DNA of 64,000 nucleotides from Micromonospora violae. GTDB lineage: Bacteria > Actinomycetota > Actinomycetes > Mycobacteriales > Micromonosporaceae. The position numbers and the translations under genes were made by a program. Under the pieces are notes generated by a model. That model was not told where the DNA came from and searched no databases. It saw only the letters and a program-made list of their open reading frames with translations. Shown here in pieces: positions 44,412-53,239 of this stretch (position 1 is the first letter of the stretch; every line of letters begins with the position of its first letter). The stretch spans positions 1,550,001 through 1,614,000 of the forward strand of contig NZ_SHKK01000001.1 in assembly GCF_004217135.1 (NCBI RefSeq). The letters are read 5' to 3'.

Positions 44412-45065
44412 TCACGCCCACCGTGCACATTCGACCACCAGGCGTGGGTCGGTGCGTACCCAGACTTCGCCCCCGGCGGCCTCGGCCGGGGCGTCGACTC
44501 GTTCGAGACCGAGGAACGCGATCAACTGGAGCAGTGCGGCTCGCTCGGCGCGGTCGTCGTCGACATCATGCGAGTCGAAGAAGATGTAGTAGGTGTCGCT
44601 CGGGTCGACGTAGCCCGAATCGGCCCAGATCCGGCCCACCTCGGTGATCGCCGCTGCTTCCGTCGTGATCGCGGCGGCGCGGGCGGCACCGCGGGTCTCC
44701 GGTGACGCGTCGAGGTCGGCGAGGTCCGAGAACCACTGGCCGAAGTGGTCGAGGCCGGCGTAGCCCTTCTCGAAGAACAGCATCGCGCTCGGCAGGTAGC
44801 GGTTGGGCCTGTCGACCTGGAGGTGTTCCGACCGGGGGTGGTCCGCGTCCGTGATCCGGGAGATCACCCCCAGGTGGGGGAGGAGCACCACACTCTGCCG
44901 CGCCGGCTCGTCCCTGATGGTGTAGGTGTCAGCTTCTCGGCCCCGGAAAAACGCGGAGAACGCCTCGTACGCCTCCTGCGGGTCGCCCACCGAGACGTGT
45001 TGGTCGTTGCCATCACCGACGCTGAAGACGAACTGCTTCGGTCCGGGCGTGTAGGGGTGGGCCAT
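44412..45065 (-). CDS. Hypothetical protein (217 aa)
   Basis: A soluble acidic protein, starting MAHPYTPGPKQFVFSVGDGN and ending DPRLVVECARWA. It is rich in aspartate and aromatic residues, with a hydrophobic stretch around NRYLPSAMLFFEKGYAGLDHF and an Asp/Glu-rich end. The ATG at 45065 follows AAGGACGCAG. It is convergent with the SMI1 gene and separated from it by the S3 palindrome. No domain is recognised by eye. Confidence 0.7.
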   Translation of the reverse strand: MAHPYTPGPKQFVFSVGDGNDQHVSVGDPQEAYEAFSAFFRGREADTYTIRDEPARQSVVLLPHLGVISRITDADHPRSEHLQVDRPNRYLPSAMLFFEKGYAGLDHFGQWFSDLADLDASPETRGAARAAAITTEAAAITEVGRIWADSGYVDPSDTYYIFFDSHDVDDDRAERAALLQLIAFLGLERVDAPAEAAGGEVWVRTDPRLVVECARWA

Positions 45066-45275
45066 CTGCGTCCTTACGTTCGGGTGGGAAAGCTCCGCCA
45101 CCGTAGTGGAACAGGGTGACATGCCCGCTGCGGTGATCACTGGCGTGCTGTGCGCGCTGGCTCCGCGCGAGCGACCAGCAGCCCGCAAGCCCTGAACCGG
45201 ACCGCGACCCTGGCGGGGTTTCCGGGAACGTGAGGTTCGGGCATGTATCTGGGCACTGCTGGAGGGGAGACGGCA

Positions 45276-45617
45276 ATGCTGGTAACTGGTTATCTCGGCG
45301 CGGTGCTCATCGGCGCGCTCGTCGGCCTGCTCGGCCGACTCATCCTGCCGGGGAGGCAACGGATCGGCTTCTTCGCCACGTTCGTCATCGGCGTCGGCTC
45401 GGCGGTGCTGGGCACAGTGGTCGCCAGGGCGCTCAACATCGACGACGGAGCCGGCGTACGGGTATGGGTGCTGCGCTGGGACTGGGTCGTGCTCGCGATC
45501 CAGGTCGGCGTCGCGATCATCGCCGTGGCGCTGGCGAACATGCTCACCTTCACCCGGCTTGCCGGCGGCCACGACAAGCCCCGTCGGAGGCCCCGTCGCA
45601 GCCAGGCCAAGGGCTGA
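45276..45617 (+). CDS. Small transglycosylase-associated-like membrane protein
   Basis: A 113-aa membrane protein of the GlsB/YeaQ/YmgE type. Hydrophobic segments LGAVLIGALVGLLGRLILPG, GFFATFVIGVGSAVLGTVVA and VVLAIQVGVAIIAVALANML occupy most of it, ending with a basic RRRPRRSQAKG tail. Family members are associated with general stress responses. The ATG at 45276 has GGAGGGGAG upstream. The L4 palindrome lies 18 bp after the stop. Confidence 0.75.
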   Translation: MLVTGYLGAVLIGALVGLLGRLILPGRQRIGFFATFVIGVGSAVLGTVVARALNIDDGAGVRVWVLRWDWVVLAIQVGVAIIAVALANMLTFTRLAGGHDKPRRRPRRSQAKG

Positions 45618-45634
45618 ACGGCCCCGCCGCGCGT

Positions 45635-45709
45635 GATCCACTCGCCTTTACGGAAGTCGGGGTGTCCCGGTGCCGGGGACACCCCAACTTCCTGAAACCC
45701 GAGTGAATC
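45635..45709. repeat. Long palindromic element, copy L4 (75 bp)
   Basis: Bounded by GATCCACTCG and CGAGTGAATC, with inner arms GTCGGGGTGTCCC and GGGGACACCCC. It lies between two convergent gene ends, 18 bp after one stop and 29 bp before the other. Confidence 0.85.
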
Positions 45710-45737
45710 TTCGCGGCGAACGCGGCGGGGCCCGGGG

Positions 45738-46103
45738 TCAGCAGCGCTCCACGCGCACCTGGATCGTCCGGGTGGTGGGGATGAAGTGCTTCCCGGGAGC
45801 CACGTTGTCGTTGGTCAGGAGCCAGCTGCCGCCGGTGAGGGTCCACTCGTACCCGCAGTAGCCGGGGCCGATGTAGTAGCCGGCGGCGGTCGGCCAGAAA
45901 TCGGTCGTCTTGCGGCCCGCAGGGAGGATCACGTCGTAGTTGCCGTGCGTGTAGTTGCCGTCCTGGACGTGGATGACCCCCAGGCCGAGGTTGGTGGCGT
46001 TGTAGATGTAGTTGGAGGCCGCGCTGGCCGGGGTAGCCACGGCGAGCGCCGCGGCCGTGCTCAGGGCCGCGCCCACCCCGACGACCTTCTTCGACAGAGA
46101 CAA
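45738..46103 (-). CDS. Small secreted protein (121 aa)
   Basis: A secreted protein with a classical Sec signal peptide: basic SLSKK, hydrophobic VVGVGAALSTAAALAVATPA, and the cleavage-like ASAASN. The mature part, about 90 residues, is beta-rich and aromatic (YIYNATNLGLGVIHVQDGNY, FWPTAAGYYIGPGYCGYEWTL) and has two cysteines that could form a disulfide. It starts at a TTG, with GAAGGGA 7 nt upstream. The palindrome at 46168 lies in its upstream region. The function is unknown; a surface or antimicrobial role is only a guess. Confidence 0.75.
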   Translation of the reverse strand: MSLSKKVVGVGAALSTAAALAVATPASAASNYIYNATNLGLGVIHVQDGNYTHGNYDVILPAGRKTTDFWPTAAGYYIGPGYCGYEWTLTGGSWLLTNDNVAPGKHFIPTTRTIQVRVERC

Positions 46104-46167
46104 GACAGGATCCCTTCCACTTCGCGCACGAATCGGGCGGTAGGTAGCACGACCAGAGCCCTACGCC

Positions 46168-46193
46168 GTTACCGGTGCGACCGCGCCGGTAAC
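46168..46193. promoter_or_regulatory. Palindrome upstream of the secreted-protein gene
   Basis: Perfect 8-bp arms GTTACCGG and CCGGTAAC are separated by 10 bp, 65 bp upstream of the TTG at 46103. This is a candidate operator, or a hairpin after the SARP gene. Confidence 0.4.
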
Positions 46194-46351
46194 CCCCGTC
46201 TGTTTCGTACGGACGCTGGCTGACTAACAGGGCGCAGTCTCCCAACGGCGTGTTGGCTCGATGTTGGCGGCGAGGTGGAGACGCCACCGTGCGGTTGGCG
46301 GATCGAGGGCCACCACGCGGAGTGCCGAGCACCGTCGAGACGACGGGTGGG

Positions 46352-49138
46352 CTACGTCTGCGGCAGCGGCTGCCCGGCGGGGCTGTCCGAGAGCAGCTCG
46401 GACAGCCGGGCACGCATCTCGGGGAGTCGACGATCGCCCAGGGTTTCGAGGATCGTGACCGCCTCGTGCAGGGCCGCGACGGCGGCCGGCAGGTTCCGTC
46501 GGGCCGCGAAGACGTCGGAGCATCCGTGCAGCGCCCAGGCTTCCCGCATCCGGTCACCCGTGTTCCGCGCGAGCCGGACCGCTTCGTCGTAGTGCTGCCC
46601 GGCCTGATCGAGGTCGCCCTGAAGGAGATGCAGCCGGCCGAGATTGGTGTGCACGCTCGCCGACAACCAGTCCCGGTTGCTGGACCGTTGGGCGGCCGAC
46701 AACGCCGCCGTGTAGGCGTCCCGGGCCTCCTGGTGACGGTCGGCCCGCCGATGCAGGTAGCCGAGGTTGAGTTCGACCTTGAAGGTGAGGTCGGGGTCGT
46801 CCAGTTGGGTCGCTAGGTGTCGTGCCCGCAGCAGTGGTGGGAGCGCCTCGTCAAGCGCCCCGCTGTCGGCGAGCATCGCGCCCAGGCTCGCCTCCACGTC
46901 GGCCCTGCCGGCGTGGTCGCCGCCCTGGGCGAAGAGCGCGCTGGCGCGCTGGAACGCCGCGCGGGCCTCGGCCCGTTGCAGCAGCAGGCTGTGTGCCACG
47001 CCCAGGCTCCCGTGCAGGGTGGCCTCGCCGGTCCTGCTGCCGGCCAGGGCGGCGGCCCGGATGCCGTGCTCGGCCACGCCGATCCAGATGTCGCGGGGTG
47101 CGCGGCGTTGCAACCAGCCACGGATGTTGACGGCAAGAGGCCAGACGAGATCACTGTGGGTCCCGCCGTGCTGGGCGATCAACCTGATGATCGTGTCCGC
47201 CTCGGTGTCGACCCACTCCACCGCCGCGAGCGTGCCGGGCAGGTCAGGCAGGAAGAGATGCTCCGGGTCCGGGACGTCGGCGCTGTCGGCCGTCGGCCTG
47301 ATGCGCTGCTGCGCGTGGCGGGCCACGTGCCCGTACCAGCGGAGCAGGTGGCGTTCGGCGGCCCGCCGGTCGGCCGAGGTGTCTTCGAGCTGGCCCTGCT
47401 CGTGGGCGAACAGGTGGGTCAGCTGGTGGAGGCTGATCCGGCTGTCCGGCTCGATCGTGACAACATTGACCTCGGCGAGCCGGTCGACCAGGTCCGTCAG
47501 GACGGTGCCGGCGCCGATGCCGGCCAGTGCGGCAGCGGCGCCGGGCGGGATCGTGTGGGCATCCGACAGGCCGAGACGGCGCAACAGCCGACGTGCCGGC
47601 GCGGCCAGCCGCCGGTACGACACCGCGATCACCGCGCGCACGCTCACATCGCCGTCGGTGGTGCTGAGCCGGGCCAGGCGGGTGCGCTCGTCGTGCAGGG
47701 CGACGACGAGGGTGCCCGGTCGGGCCCCCAGCCGCAGGTGGGCGCCCACGATCCGAATCGCCAACGGCATCCCGTGGCACAACGTCACGAGGGTACGAAT
47801 GTCGTCGTCCGCGCCGCCGGGCATCCCGGCGATCGCGCCGAGCAGACGGGTGGCCGAGTCGACGGGGAGCGGGTTGAGGACGAGCAGGTGAGCGCCCTCG
47901 CGGGCGATGAGCCCGTCCAACCGATTCCGGCTGATGATCACCAGGCGGCTGTCGCCGGTGCCAGGGAAGAACGGACGGGCCTGCTGGGCGCTGCTCACGT
48001 TGTCCAGGACCACCAGCACCGCGCTGCGCGACAGCAGCGATCGCAGCTGCGCGGCGCGTGTCTCGGCCTGCTGTGGCACGTCGTCGGCGGCGACGCCGAG
48101 ATCGATCAGGGCCCTGGCCAGCGCCACCGTCGCCGGGACGTCATCGTCGAGATCCAGATAGAGCTGCCCGTCGGGGAAACGCTGTCGGTGCTGGTCCGCC
48201 CAGTGCGTGACCAGGGCTGTCTTGCCCATGCCACCGGACCCGGTCACGACCACCGCGCCACTGGGACGTTGACCGGGTCCGGATAGCGCGAGCAGGGCGT
48301 CGAGGGCCGCGAGCTCGTCGTCGCGCCCGACGAAATCGCTGGGTGGCGCGGGCAACTGCGCCGGCCGCGCCACGGTGGAAGGGGCGGAGGGTGCGACCGC
48401 GGGGGCGGGGCCGCGCAGGATTGCGGTGTGCAGCTGCTGGAGGCGGGTGCCCGGGTCCGCCCCAAGCTCGTCGGCGAGGATGCGCCTGGTCCGCTCGTAG
48501 ACGAGCAACGCCTCCGCCCGACGGTCACTGCGCACGAGCGCCAGCATCAGTTGCGCCTGGAGGCGCTCGCGCAGCGCGTTCTCCGTGGCCACGGCCGCCA
48601 GTTCGGCGCACAGTTCCCGGTGCCGGCCAAGGCTGAGTTCGATGTCGACGCAGCTCTCGTACGCGGTCAGACGCTGCTCGCCCAGGTGGTGGGAGACCGC
48701 CCGCACCTGATCGGTGTCGGCGGTGCCCTGGTAGGCGTCCGTACCCCGCCACAGTCGCAGCGCCACCCGGTAGCGGCCCTGGGCCTCGGCGAGCCGGCCC
48801 TGCGCCTCGTCGCGGGCGGCCGCGTCGACCAGCGCGACGAACTCGTCGGCGTCAACCTGGTGGCCGGCCAGGCTGATCCGGTAGCCGCCGGTCGCGCGAA
48901 TGATCGATCCGGTGCCCAGGGTGCGGCGCAGGTGGTGGACGAGGACCCGCAGTGCCACCTGCTTGCTGTCGCTCGGGTCGCGACCCCACAGGGCCTCCAT
49001 CAGCGTGCTGTCGGCGACCGTCTGCCCGCCGGCGGCCAGGAGGCAGGCGAGGACGACCTCGTGCTGATGCCTGCCGACGGGCACCACCGATCCGGAGCTG
49101 TCGACGGCTCGCAGTGGCCCCAGGACTTCGAACCGCAT
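46352..49138 (-). CDS. AfsR/SARP-family transcriptional regulator (NB-ARC, TPR)
   Basis: A 928-aa AfsR-like regulator. Residues about 1-95 form a winged-helix DNA-binding domain (MRFEVLGPLRAVDSSG, SKQVALRVLVHHLRRTLG), and about 96-245 a BTAD helical domain. NB-ARC ATPase residues contain the P-loop VVTGSGGMGKTALV at about residue 300, and TPR repeats fill about 690-928. AfsR-type proteins integrate signals to turn on secondary metabolism or secreted proteins. The ATG at 49138 is preceded by AAGAGGGA. It lies upstream of the small secreted protein gene on the same strand. The regulated cluster is not visible here. Confidence 0.9.
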   Translation of the reverse strand: MRFEVLGPLRAVDSSGSVVPVGRHQHEVVLACLLAAGGQTVADSTLMEALWGRDPSDSKQVALRVLVHHLRRTLGTGSIIRATGGYRISLAGHQVDADEFVALVDAAARDEAQGRLAEAQGRYRVALRLWRGTDAYQGTADTDQVRAVSHHLGEQRLTAYESCVDIELSLGRHRELCAELAAVATENALRERLQAQLMLALVRSDRRAEALLVYERTRRILADELGADPGTRLQQLHTAILRGPAPAVAPSAPSTVARPAQLPAPPSDFVGRDDELAALDALLALSGPGQRPSGAVVVTGSGGMGKTALVTHWADQHRQRFPDGQLYLDLDDDVPATVALARALIDLGVAADDVPQQAETRAAQLRSLLSRSAVLVVLDNVSSAQQARPFFPGTGDSRLVIISRNRLDGLIAREGAHLLVLNPLPVDSATRLLGAIAGMPGGADDDIRTLVTLCHGMPLAIRIVGAHLRLGARPGTLVVALHDERTRLARLSTTDGDVSVRAVIAVSYRRLAAPARRLLRRLGLSDAHTIPPGAAAALAGIGAGTVLTDLVDRLAEVNVVTIEPDSRISLHQLTHLFAHEQGQLEDTSADRRAAERHLLRWYGHVARHAQQRIRPTADSADVPDPEHLFLPDLPGTLAAVEWVDTEADTIIRLIAQHGGTHSDLVWPLAVNIRGWLQRRAPRDIWIGVAEHGIRAAALAGSRTGEATLHGSLGVAHSLLLQRAEARAAFQRASALFAQGGDHAGRADVEASLGAMLADSGALDEALPPLLRARHLATQLDDPDLTFKVELNLGYLHRRADRHQEARDAYTAALSAAQRSSNRDWLSASVHTNLGRLHLLQGDLDQAGQHYDEAVRLARNTGDRMREAWALHGCSDVFAARRNLPAAVAALHEAVTILETLGDRRLPEMRARLSELLSDSPAGQPLPQT

Positions 49139-49217
49139 GATTCCCTCTTTGGCCGTGACCGGTGGAGGACGCCGCCGATCGTGGCACGGCGGCTTCATCC
49201 GGAGGGTAGACCTGAGC

Positions 49218-49937
49218 TCACGTGGTGCGGTCGGGCACCGCGCACCCGTCCGGGCTGCACACGCCCTCGGCGGCACCGACGATCGGGAGCGGCTGTGGCG
49301 TCGGGTGGCTCTCGGCCCACGCCTTGTCGATGACCGCGATCAGGTCGTCGAGGCCGATCGCCCCGGGCACGGCGAAGCGGCCGTCGAACACCAGGAACGG
49401 CGCGCCCCGTGCTCCGAGGCGCTGCGCCTCACGCTGGTCGGCCGCCACCCGGGCCCGGTAGCGGCGGCTTCGCAGGGCCTCGGTGGAACCGGCGCGGTCC
49501 AGGCCCATTTCGGCGGCGAAATCGAGCACATCCTCGGCGGTCCACAGCTTGCGGGCCTGTCCGAAGTGCGCGCGGAACATCGCCGTCCAGACCTCGTTGC
49601 CACGACCCTGGTCGGTCGCGTAGGCGAGCAGTTCGTGGGCAAAATCTGTCGGCCCGAGCGTGCGGTCCACCGCGTGGTACGGCGTCAGGCCCTCCGCCTC
49701 GGCGGCCCGCTCGATGGGCCGCAGGACCCGCTCGACGGTCGTCGCGGGCGCCCCGGCCATCGTGATCAGCTCCCGTTGGCTGACACCCGTGCGGGGCAGG
49801 TCGGGGTGCAGCTGGAACGACCGGTGGATCACCCGCACCTGATCGCCGTACGGGAGCCGGTCCAGGGCCTGGTGGAGTCGGTGGTCCATCAGCCCGCAGT
49901 ACGGGCAGACGATGTCGGACCAGAACTCGATCTTCAT
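49218..49937 (-). CDS. FrnE-like DsbA-family oxidoreductase
   Basis: A 239-aa thioredoxin-fold protein. The CPYC active site is at residues 11-14 of MKIEFWSDIVCPYCGLM, an inserted helical region follows, and GAPFLVFDGRFAVPGA is the cis-proline loop. A second cysteine pair, CSPDGC (CX4C), lies near the C-terminus, as reported for Deinococcus FrnE, a stress-linked disulfide isomerase. No signal peptide is seen, so it is cytosolic. The ATG at 49937 follows GAGGAGGCAC. It is divergent from the HxlR regulator. A 9-bp inverted repeat sits between the two. Confidence 0.85.
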   Translation of the reverse strand: MKIEFWSDIVCPYCGLMDHRLHQALDRLPYGDQVRVIHRSFQLHPDLPRTGVSQRELITMAGAPATTVERVLRPIERAAEAEGLTPYHAVDRTLGPTDFAHELLAYATDQGRGNEVWTAMFRAHFGQARKLWTAEDVLDFAAEMGLDRAGSTEALRSRRYRARVAADQREAQRLGARGAPFLVFDGRFAVPGAIGLDDLIAVIDKAWAESHPTPQPLPIVGAAEGVCSPDGCAVPDRTT

Positions 49938-49949
49938 GATGTGCCTCCT

Positions 49950-49993
49950 CAATTCTCACTCCTTGTTCGTAGTGCCATCATGCATGAGAATTG
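49950..49993. promoter_or_regulatory. Inverted repeat between frnE-like and HxlR genes
   Basis: Perfect 9-bp arms CAATTCTCA (49950-49958) and TGAGAATTG (49985-49993) lie in the divergent promoter region. It is a candidate HxlR operator controlling both genes. Confidence 0.5.
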
Positions 49994-50049
49994 GAGGGCC
50001 ACAAAAGGTACATTCATGTGCGTACCAAGAGGCTGGGAGAGGTGGCGGA

Positions 50050-50478
50050 ATGGGTTCCGAGGACCTTCGACGCAGGCGCACCAACGTCCGGGCGAACGTC
50101 CGGGCCGCTCCGGGGCCCTGCGCGCACTGGAACGACGAGGACGCCGACTTCATCCGCGAGGTCCTGGACCTCGTCGGCGACAAGTGGAGCGTGCTGATCA
50201 TCGGCACGCTCGCCGACGGCCCGGTCCGCTACTCGAACCTGCGCGACGCCATCCCCGGCATCTCGCAGCGCATGCTCACGCTGACCTTGAAGCACCTCCA
50301 GCGCACCGGCCTCGTCACCCGGACCTCGTACCCCGAGGTGCCGCCCCGCGTCGAATACGCCCTCACCGACCTGGGCAGGTCACTGCTCTCCACCGTGCTG
50401 GCCCTGGCGGCCTGGTCCGCCGACCACCACGCCGAGATCCGCCGCCACCAGACGGAATACGACAACGCCACCACCTAG
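50050..50478 (+). CDS. HxlR-family transcriptional regulator
   Basis: A 142-aa winged-helix regulator. VLDLVGDKWSVLIIGTLADGPVRYSNLR, the recognition helix ISQRMLTLTLKHLQRTGLVTR and the wing PRVEYALTDLGRSLL are characteristic. One cysteine is in APGPCAHW just before the fold, the place where YodB/HypR-type HxlR proteins sense oxidants or electrophiles. Its neighbours, a divergent DsbA-like gene and the 9-bp inverted repeat, make thiol-based control plausible. It overlaps the rph-like gene tail-to-tail by about 3 nt. Confidence 0.85.
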   Translation: MGSEDLRRRRTNVRANVRAAPGPCAHWNDEDADFIREVLDLVGDKWSVLIIGTLADGPVRYSNLRDAIPGISQRMLTLTLKHLQRTGLVTRTSYPEVPPRVEYALTDLGRSLLSTVLALAAWSADHHAEIRRHQTEYDNATT

Positions 50479-53162
50479 GACAGGATCTCGACGTACCCGT
50501 CGCTGCCGTGCACGCGGATCCGCTGCCCATCCTGAATCAGCCGGGTGGCGTCGAGCACGCTGACGACCGCCGGCAGGCCGTACTCCCGGGCGATCACCGC
50601 GCCGTGCGTCATCGCCCCGCCGACCTCCGTCACCAGGCCGGCGATGCCGACGAACAGGGGCGTCCAGCTGGGGTCGGTGTGGGCGGTGACGAGGATGTCA
50701 CCGGCTTCGAGATCGGCCTGTGCGATGTCCAGGATGACGCGGGCGCGTCCGTCGACAGTTCCGGCGGACACCGGCACACCGACCAGCGCGCCGACCGGCA
50801 CGTCGTCGCGCCGGTACGCCCCGGTGATGGCCTCCCCGTCCGAGGTCAGCACCCGGGGTGGCGTGAGCGCCTGGTGCCAGCGGAACGCGTCCCTGCGCTG
50901 CCGGATCAGCTCGTGGTCCACCTGGTGCGAGCGCGCCACCTCGTGGAACTCCTCGAACGTCAGGTAGAAGACGTCGTCGGTCTCGGCGAGCACGCCGGCA
51001 CGCACCAGGCGGTCGGCCTCTGCCAGCAGGGCCTGCTTGTAGATGAAGTAGCGGCTGACGATGCCGTACTTCGGGTACTCCCGATAGCCGACGAAGGTCC
51101 GTACCCGGTCGATCATCCGCTCGGTCTCCTCGGCCTTGCGCTGCCCGTCGGGCAGGGCCCGCAGGCGCGACAGCACCTCCTGCGCCTTCTGCTGCGCCTG
51201 CTGCCGTCCCTGCGCGAAGCGTCGCCGGGCCGCGCCCGGCTCGAAGAGCCGGACGTTGTCGAGGATCACGGGTACGAGGGTGCTGGGGCGTTCGCTCCAC
51301 CGTGGCCTGGTGATGTCGATTTCGCCGACGCACCGCATGCCGTACCGGTCGAGGTACCCCTCGATGGCGGCGTGCGCCTCAGCCCCGCCGGCGACCTTCG
51401 GCAGTTCGTCGAGGAAGCCGTCGTCCTCGACGCCCTCCAGGAACGCCACCACCTCCGGATACGGGCGGATCACGTCGGCGACGTCGAGTAGTGCCAGCCC
51501 CATCTCCGCCGTGATGTTGCCGGGGGCGGAGAGGGTGAGGGTGTCCGCGGCGTTGCGTTCGCCCAGCCACTCGTGCAGCCGGTCGTTGAGCCACCAGGTG
51601 GCCTCCATGCCAGCCATGATCGCCTGCATGCTCAGCGGGTCACTGATGGCCCGCTTGTGCTCCTCGAAGGCCGCCAGCAGGAAGTCGAACAACGCCGGGC
51701 CGGTCACCGTCGCGATGTCGCGCCGCAGAGCGGCGATGGACGCCTCGCTGCGCGCGATCAACTCGGCCACGATGGCCGGGTCGTTCTCGATCGGAGCCGG
51801 CGCACCGCCGGCCAGTGGCGTGCCCGTACCGCCGGTTGTCGGCGTGCCGGGACCGCGGGTTGCCGGCGTGCCGGGACCGCCGCCGTCTGGCGGCGTCGGG
51901 ATGAAGCCCTCGCGGTCGAGGAGGCTCTCCAGCGCGTCCTTCGTCAGCGGATCCGTCCGGCCCGCCATCTCCAGGAAGCTGGCGCGGCTCGCGGGTGCGG
52001 CCAGTAGCCGGGTGGCGTCGACGAACAACCTCCCGCCGGCCTCCCGCATCGAGGCGATGGCCGTCAACGTCCAGATCGACAGCCCCAGTGGCCTCATGGC
52101 GTCGGTCATCATCTGCTGGTGACCGACCGACAGGTAGACGTGGTTCTCCTGGTCAGCCGCGGCGGGAATGGGGAAGAGCGTGGTGATCGGGCGGCTCTGC
52201 ACAATGTGGAAGTCGTCGTCGACCAGGCACCATTCGATGTCCTGCGGGCGGCCGAAGTGCGCCTCGATCCGTCGACCCAGCCGGACCAGCCGCACCACCT
52301 GCGCCTGCGTCAGCGCCGGCTGCTCCTGCCGCTGCGGGTCGATCGTCACCTCCCGGGTGCCGCCACCCGGCAGGGCGGTGACGGCAAGCTGCTTGGCGGC
52401 GACCGCCCCGGCGACGACCTCCCCGTCCTCCCCGTCGCGCACGGTGAAGACGTCCGGGTTCACCAGGCCGGAGACCAGAGCCTCGCCGAGGCCGAAGCTG
52501 GCGTCCACGGTCGAGACCTTCCGGTTGCCCGTGACCGGGTCGGCCGTGAACAGGATGCCGGCGGCCTCCGAAACAACCATTGTCTGTACGACGACAGCCA
52601 TCTGGACGGCACGGTGGTCGATCCCGTTGCGCAGGCGGTAGCTGACGGCCCGTTCGGTGAACAGCGACGCCCAGCAGAGGCTGACGTGCCGCAGGATCGC
52701 CTCCGACCCCACCACGTTCAGGTAGGTGTCCTGCTGGCCCGCGAAGGAGGCTGTGGGCGTGTCCTCAGCCGTCGCGCTGGACCGCACGGCGTAGGCGGCC
52801 TGCTCCCCGAAGCGGGCGAGCGCTCCGGTGATCGCGGCTGTCAGGTCACCCGGGATCGCGGTCTCCTCGATGCTCCGGCGGATCTGCGCGCTGAGCGTGC
52901 TGATCGCCTCCCGGTCATCCCGGCTCAGTCGCGACAGTTGGTCGAGCCGATCGTCGATCGACGGCACCCGCGCCATGACCCGCCGGAAGGCGGCGGTCGT
53001 CAGGCAGAACCCGGGCGGCACCCGGACCCCGTCGATTCGGGTGAGGTCGCCCAGGTGCGCGGCCTTGCCGCCGACGTTTGGCACCTGCGACCCGTCGACA
53101 TCTCGAAGATCGCACAACAACGCCCGGTCGCTGTGGCCCTCGTTCATCGACAACACACTCAC
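50475..53162 (-). CDS. rph: Rifampin phosphotransferase-like PEP/pyruvate-binding enzyme
   Basis: This 895-aa protein has the three-part Rph layout: N-terminal ATP-binding half (GGKAAHLGDLTRIDGVRVPPGFCLTT, SSATAEDTPTASFAGQQDTYLNV), a central substrate domain of about 450 residues, and a C-terminal phosphohistidine domain. The active His is at about residue 853 in the GGAMTHGAVIAREYGLPAVV stretch, after HTDPSWTPLF. Rph transfers the beta-phosphate of ATP to rifampicin and inactivates it. PEP synthases have a similar fold, but the size, C-terminal motif and upstream rifamycin element favour Rph. A Gly/Pro-rich linker near residue 430-455 is encoded by 24-bp repeats. The GTG at 53162 is preferred. 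Confidence 0.8.
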   Translation of the reverse strand: MSVLSMNEGHSDRALLCDLRDVDGSQVPNVGGKAAHLGDLTRIDGVRVPPGFCLTTAAFRRVMARVPSIDDRLDQLSRLSRDDREAISTLSAQIRRSIEETAIPGDLTAAITGALARFGEQAAYAVRSSATAEDTPTASFAGQQDTYLNVVGSEAILRHVSLCWASLFTERAVSYRLRNGIDHRAVQMAVVVQTMVVSEAAGILFTADPVTGNRKVSTVDASFGLGEALVSGLVNPDVFTVRDGEDGEVVAGAVAAKQLAVTALPGGGTREVTIDPQRQEQPALTQAQVVRLVRLGRRIEAHFGRPQDIEWCLVDDDFHIVQSRPITTLFPIPAAADQENHVYLSVGHQQMMTDAMRPLGLSIWTLTAIASMREAGGRLFVDATRLLAAPASRASFLEMAGRTDPLTKDALESLLDREGFIPTPPDGGGPGTPATRGPGTPTTGGTGTPLAGGAPAPIENDPAIVAELIARSEASIAALRRDIATVTGPALFDFLLAAFEEHKRAISDPLSMQAIMAGMEATWWLNDRLHEWLGERNAADTLTLSAPGNITAEMGLALLDVADVIRPYPEVVAFLEGVEDDGFLDELPKVAGGAEAHAAIEGYLDRYGMRCVGEIDITRPRWSERPSTLVPVILDNVRLFEPGAARRRFAQGRQQAQQKAQEVLSRLRALPDGQRKAEETERMIDRVRTFVGYREYPKYGIVSRYFIYKQALLAEADRLVRAGVLAETDDVFYLTFEEFHEVARSHQVDHELIRQRRDAFRWHQALTPPRVLTSDGEAITGAYRRDDVPVGALVGVPVSAGTVDGRARVILDIAQADLEAGDILVTAHTDPSWTPLFVGIAGLVTEVGGAMTHGAVIAREYGLPAVVSVLDATRLIQDGQRIRVHGSDGYVEILS
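51826..51898 (-). repeat. 24-bp in-frame repeats encoding the Gly/Pro linker of the rph-like gene
   Basis: Units with a GTGCCGGGACCG core recur at 24-bp spacing and encode GPGTP-x3 octapeptides. The block is a length-variable-looking linker inside the gene. Confidence 0.6.
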
Positions 53163-53220
53163 GTCTCGCCCCCGTTGCCTCGTTTGCGCTGGTCCGGCCG
53201 CTGATTCTGCGCCCGGACCC

Positions 53221-53239
53221 GGGTCTTGCGGCAAGCCCC
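53221..53239 (-). promoter_or_regulatory. 19-bp inverted repeat resembling the rifamycin-associated element
   Basis: The 19-bp partial palindrome GGGTCTTGC-G-GCAAGCCCC fits the element I recall from upstream of rifamycin-inactivating genes in actinomycetes. It lies 59 bp upstream of the GTG at 53162. A TATATC -10-like motif on the minus strand sits at 53247-53252, next to it. The match to the published consensus is from memory. Confidence 0.6.
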
